Shown here: positions 62,789 to 64,000 of the stretch, piece by piece
How the letters are laid out: every line of letters begins with the position of its first letter
Position numbering within the stretch: the stretch's first letter is position 1
Origin: Aerococcus kribbianus
Lineage (GTDB): Bacteria; Bacillota; Bacilli; Lactobacillales; Aerococcaceae
Direction of reading: 5' to 3'
DNA: 64,000 nucleotides
Assembly: GCF_026805545.1 (NCBI RefSeq)
Contig: NZ_JAPRFR010000001.1
Span: 930,001 to 994,000 of the forward strand
Program-made: the position numbers and the translations under genes
The notes under the pieces: generated by a model
What the model saw: only the letters and a program-made list of their open reading frames with translations
Told to the model about the DNA's origin: nothing
The model's database searches: none

Positions 62789-62881
62789 TTACAAGTCGGC
62801 ATTTTCATAAGTTTTCTCCAGACTCTCGATCTCGATTAAAATTACACCAATAATTACTAGCAAGAGTAAAGTTGTAAACAT
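62789..62881 (-). CDS. Possible 30-residue membrane peptide
   Basis: The frame reads MFTTLLLLVIIGVILIEIE followed by a charged tail (SLEKTYENADL). One membrane helix plus acidic tail resembles small membrane peptides, including some type I toxins, but no Shine-Dalgarno site precedes the ATG. In AT-rich DNA such frames arise by chance, so this is doubtful. Confidence 0.25.
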   Translation of the reverse strand: MFTTLLLLVIIGVILIEIESLEKTYENADL

Positions 62882-63047
62882 TTAATAAGTTGATAACAAG
62901 AATGCCTACTTATTTTTTTATTAACGGTAATTTTCAAAATAACCTCGCTGTTAAGAATAAAAACATGTGCTGATACCTGTTCAAACAACTATAACTATAA
63001 CAAGCAAACCCCATTTTTAGTTTCACCGGGGTTAATCATGGAAAGGA

Positions 63048-63296
63048 TTAACAAATATTTCTTTTCTTAATTACTAAGCCAAGCAAAAAAATTATAATTA
63101 AATAAGATAATACAATCTTCCTGCCGTCTTCTTTCTTCTCTAGTAGTTCTATAAAAGGAAAGAAATTAATAGACTTATATTGATTAATTAATTGGCCAAA
63201 TTTACTAAGTAAATATGAATAAGTGCTGGATAAATAACCATTCAATTCGATAGTTATCCAGGTCTTTAACTGCAAATAAAGGATTCCAACCTGCGA
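63048..63296 (-). pseudogene. Remnant of a wall-anchored surface protein (C-terminal end)
   Basis: An open frame of about 83 codons without a convincing start ends in the pattern of a sortase substrate tail. A spacer FIELLEKKEDGRK is followed by VLSYLIIIFLLGLV and then KKRNIC. No LPxTG is left; LLEKKEDG would occupy its place. Other fragments in the same direction lie upstream, e.g. FITDANPNGETYNK (63640-63732). The picture is of a decayed surface gene, but the evidence is only by eye. Confidence 0.3.
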
Positions 63297-63566
63297 ATTA
63301 ATCTAGTAAGAAGAATATTTCTATTAAAACACTACTTATTATTTATATAGAATGAGTTCTGTACAAACTTTATCCATCTATTTGTTAGATGAAATGCAAA
63401 TCTGCCTGAAAATAATACTTGTAAGGATCATTATTCACACCCACAACGAAGCAAGCAAAAATAATAAGAATAGAAGAGGAAGAGAGTATTGTTGTTATAT
63501 GTTTTTCTAACTAATTATTGGAAATAAAATTATAGCTCTTCTTTTCAAAGTTCAATTGGGAAAAAT

Positions 63567-63582
63567 TGTTACACGTGAAACA
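63567..63582. promoter_or_regulatory. parS site 3 (one mismatch)
   Basis: TGTTACACGTGAAACA, 15 of 16 bases of parS, 827 bp from site 2. Confidence 0.85.
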
Positions 63583-63800
63583 TTTTTAAGGCTAATAACC
63601 AGCCTATTTATGAAATTTTTTCTAAATACAGCCAGTTATTCATTGCTTTTCATATATAATCAGTAAACTACTGCTCTTATTATAGGTTTCACCATTAGGA
63701 TTGGCATCTGTAATGAAGTCTACCTTATTATTATATTACCTTACTAGCATTCAAACACTGTTATCGATTAATGTCCTTAAAGCAACCTATGTATAATCTT

Positions 63801-63829
63801 TTTAATTTCACAAGCCTTGTGAAATTAAA
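63801..63829. repeat. Perfect 29-bp palindrome
   Basis: TTTAATTTCACAAG, one centre base, then the exact complement. It could be a DNA-binding site or a terminator stem of a gene beyond the window. Confidence 0.6.
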
Positions 63830-64000
63830 ATATAAATTAGGAATAAAAGTAGGGTAGAGAAGTAAAGAGTTTTTATAAAATTTCCTGAATTAATAGGCCA
63901 CTATATAAACTAAGTAAGTTCCATTCTCCCAGCTACTTCTTAACCACGTACGTACAACCAACAAATCAAATATAGCTTTTGCTTATCTCCTCTGGGATGA

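Larger units (their letters stand above)
61902..64000. other. AT-rich, gene-poor origin-proximal region
   Basis: About 2.1 kb without a gene of normal quality. It contains three parS sites, a perfect 29-bp palindrome, one tiny frame (62789-62881), a decayed-looking surface-protein end (63048-63296) and scattered short coding-like fragments. DnaA boxes are not convincing: only TTATCCATC-like partial matches near 63370. oriC itself is probably to the right. Confidence 0.7.

Noticed and set aside
63361-63380. DnaA-box-like TTATCCATC
   Set aside because: Only a single partial match; no cluster of boxes or AT-rich unwinding element that would define oriC in this window.

Overview
The window looks like a chromosomal segment of a low-GC Gram-positive bacterium of the order Lactobacillales. 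The evidence is strong Shine-Dalgarno sites, T-box leaders, a glmS ribozyme, a CIRCE-controlled groESL operon, a PyrR attenuator, an ECF transporter S component, c-di-AMP enzymes of the Firmicutes type and a DHH/GGDEF GdpP. A family such as Aerococcaceae is my guess and cannot be proven from the sequence alone. No phage, insertion sequence, rRNA or CRISPR array was seen. The right end carries gdpP-rplI-dnaB and three parS sites, so the replication origin is probably just beyond position 64000. The last 2 kb is an AT-rich, nearly gene-free strip.

Layout. 0-5.8 kb: the start of an exopolysaccharide sugar-transferase gene cut by the window edge, a secreted Ser/Gln-rich protein, an FMN reductase with twin operators, a YwlG-like protein, and groES-groEL. 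5.9-15.5 kb: small membrane protein, rex, an ABC-F ATPase, the tRNA t6A operon (tsaB, two GNAT genes, tsaD), a GPH symporter, and an mhqO/mhqD-like pair. 15.5-19.8 kb: an AT-rich catabolic island (AraC regulator, unusual alpha/beta hydrolase, GPH symporter). 20-34 kb: uracil permease behind a PyrR attenuator, proS behind a T-box, a leftward run of pentose-phosphate genes (tkt, fsa) with an ECF S component and a CoA-type NUDIX hydrolase, an amylase-fold protein that has lost its catalytic residues, and a purine permease. 34-41.5 kb: rlmA, a degenerate SDR, a TetR/ABC exporter operon, nagB, and glmS with its ribozyme. 42-50 kb: LysM/Apf cell-wall protein, amidase, tRNAs, a frameshifted pseudouridine synthase, and cdaA-cdaR-glmM. 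50-58 kb: peptide-binding lipoprotein behind a T-box, a DUF2185 protein, ThrE-type exporter pair, deoxynucleoside kinase, hutG, flavin reductase, tRNA-Lys. 58-64 kb: dnaB, rplI, gdpP and the parS region.

Shared themes. Cell-wall precursor supply and c-di-AMP are tied together: glmS, nagB and glmM handle amino-sugars, cdaA/cdaR make and tune c-di-AMP in the same operon as glmM, and gdpP at the origin end degrades it. RNA-level control is frequent: two T-boxes, a PyrR attenuator, the glmS ribozyme and a possible EPS leader attenuator. The most distinctive structural feature is a family of intergenic long-hairpin repeats at 3.4, 32.5, 39.5 and 55.1 kb. Their boundaries are conserved while the stem arms differ in sequence and stay self-complementary.

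The least explained items are the hairpin-repeat family, the catalytically dead GH13 protein, the dead SDR, and the decaying protein fragments between the parS sites.
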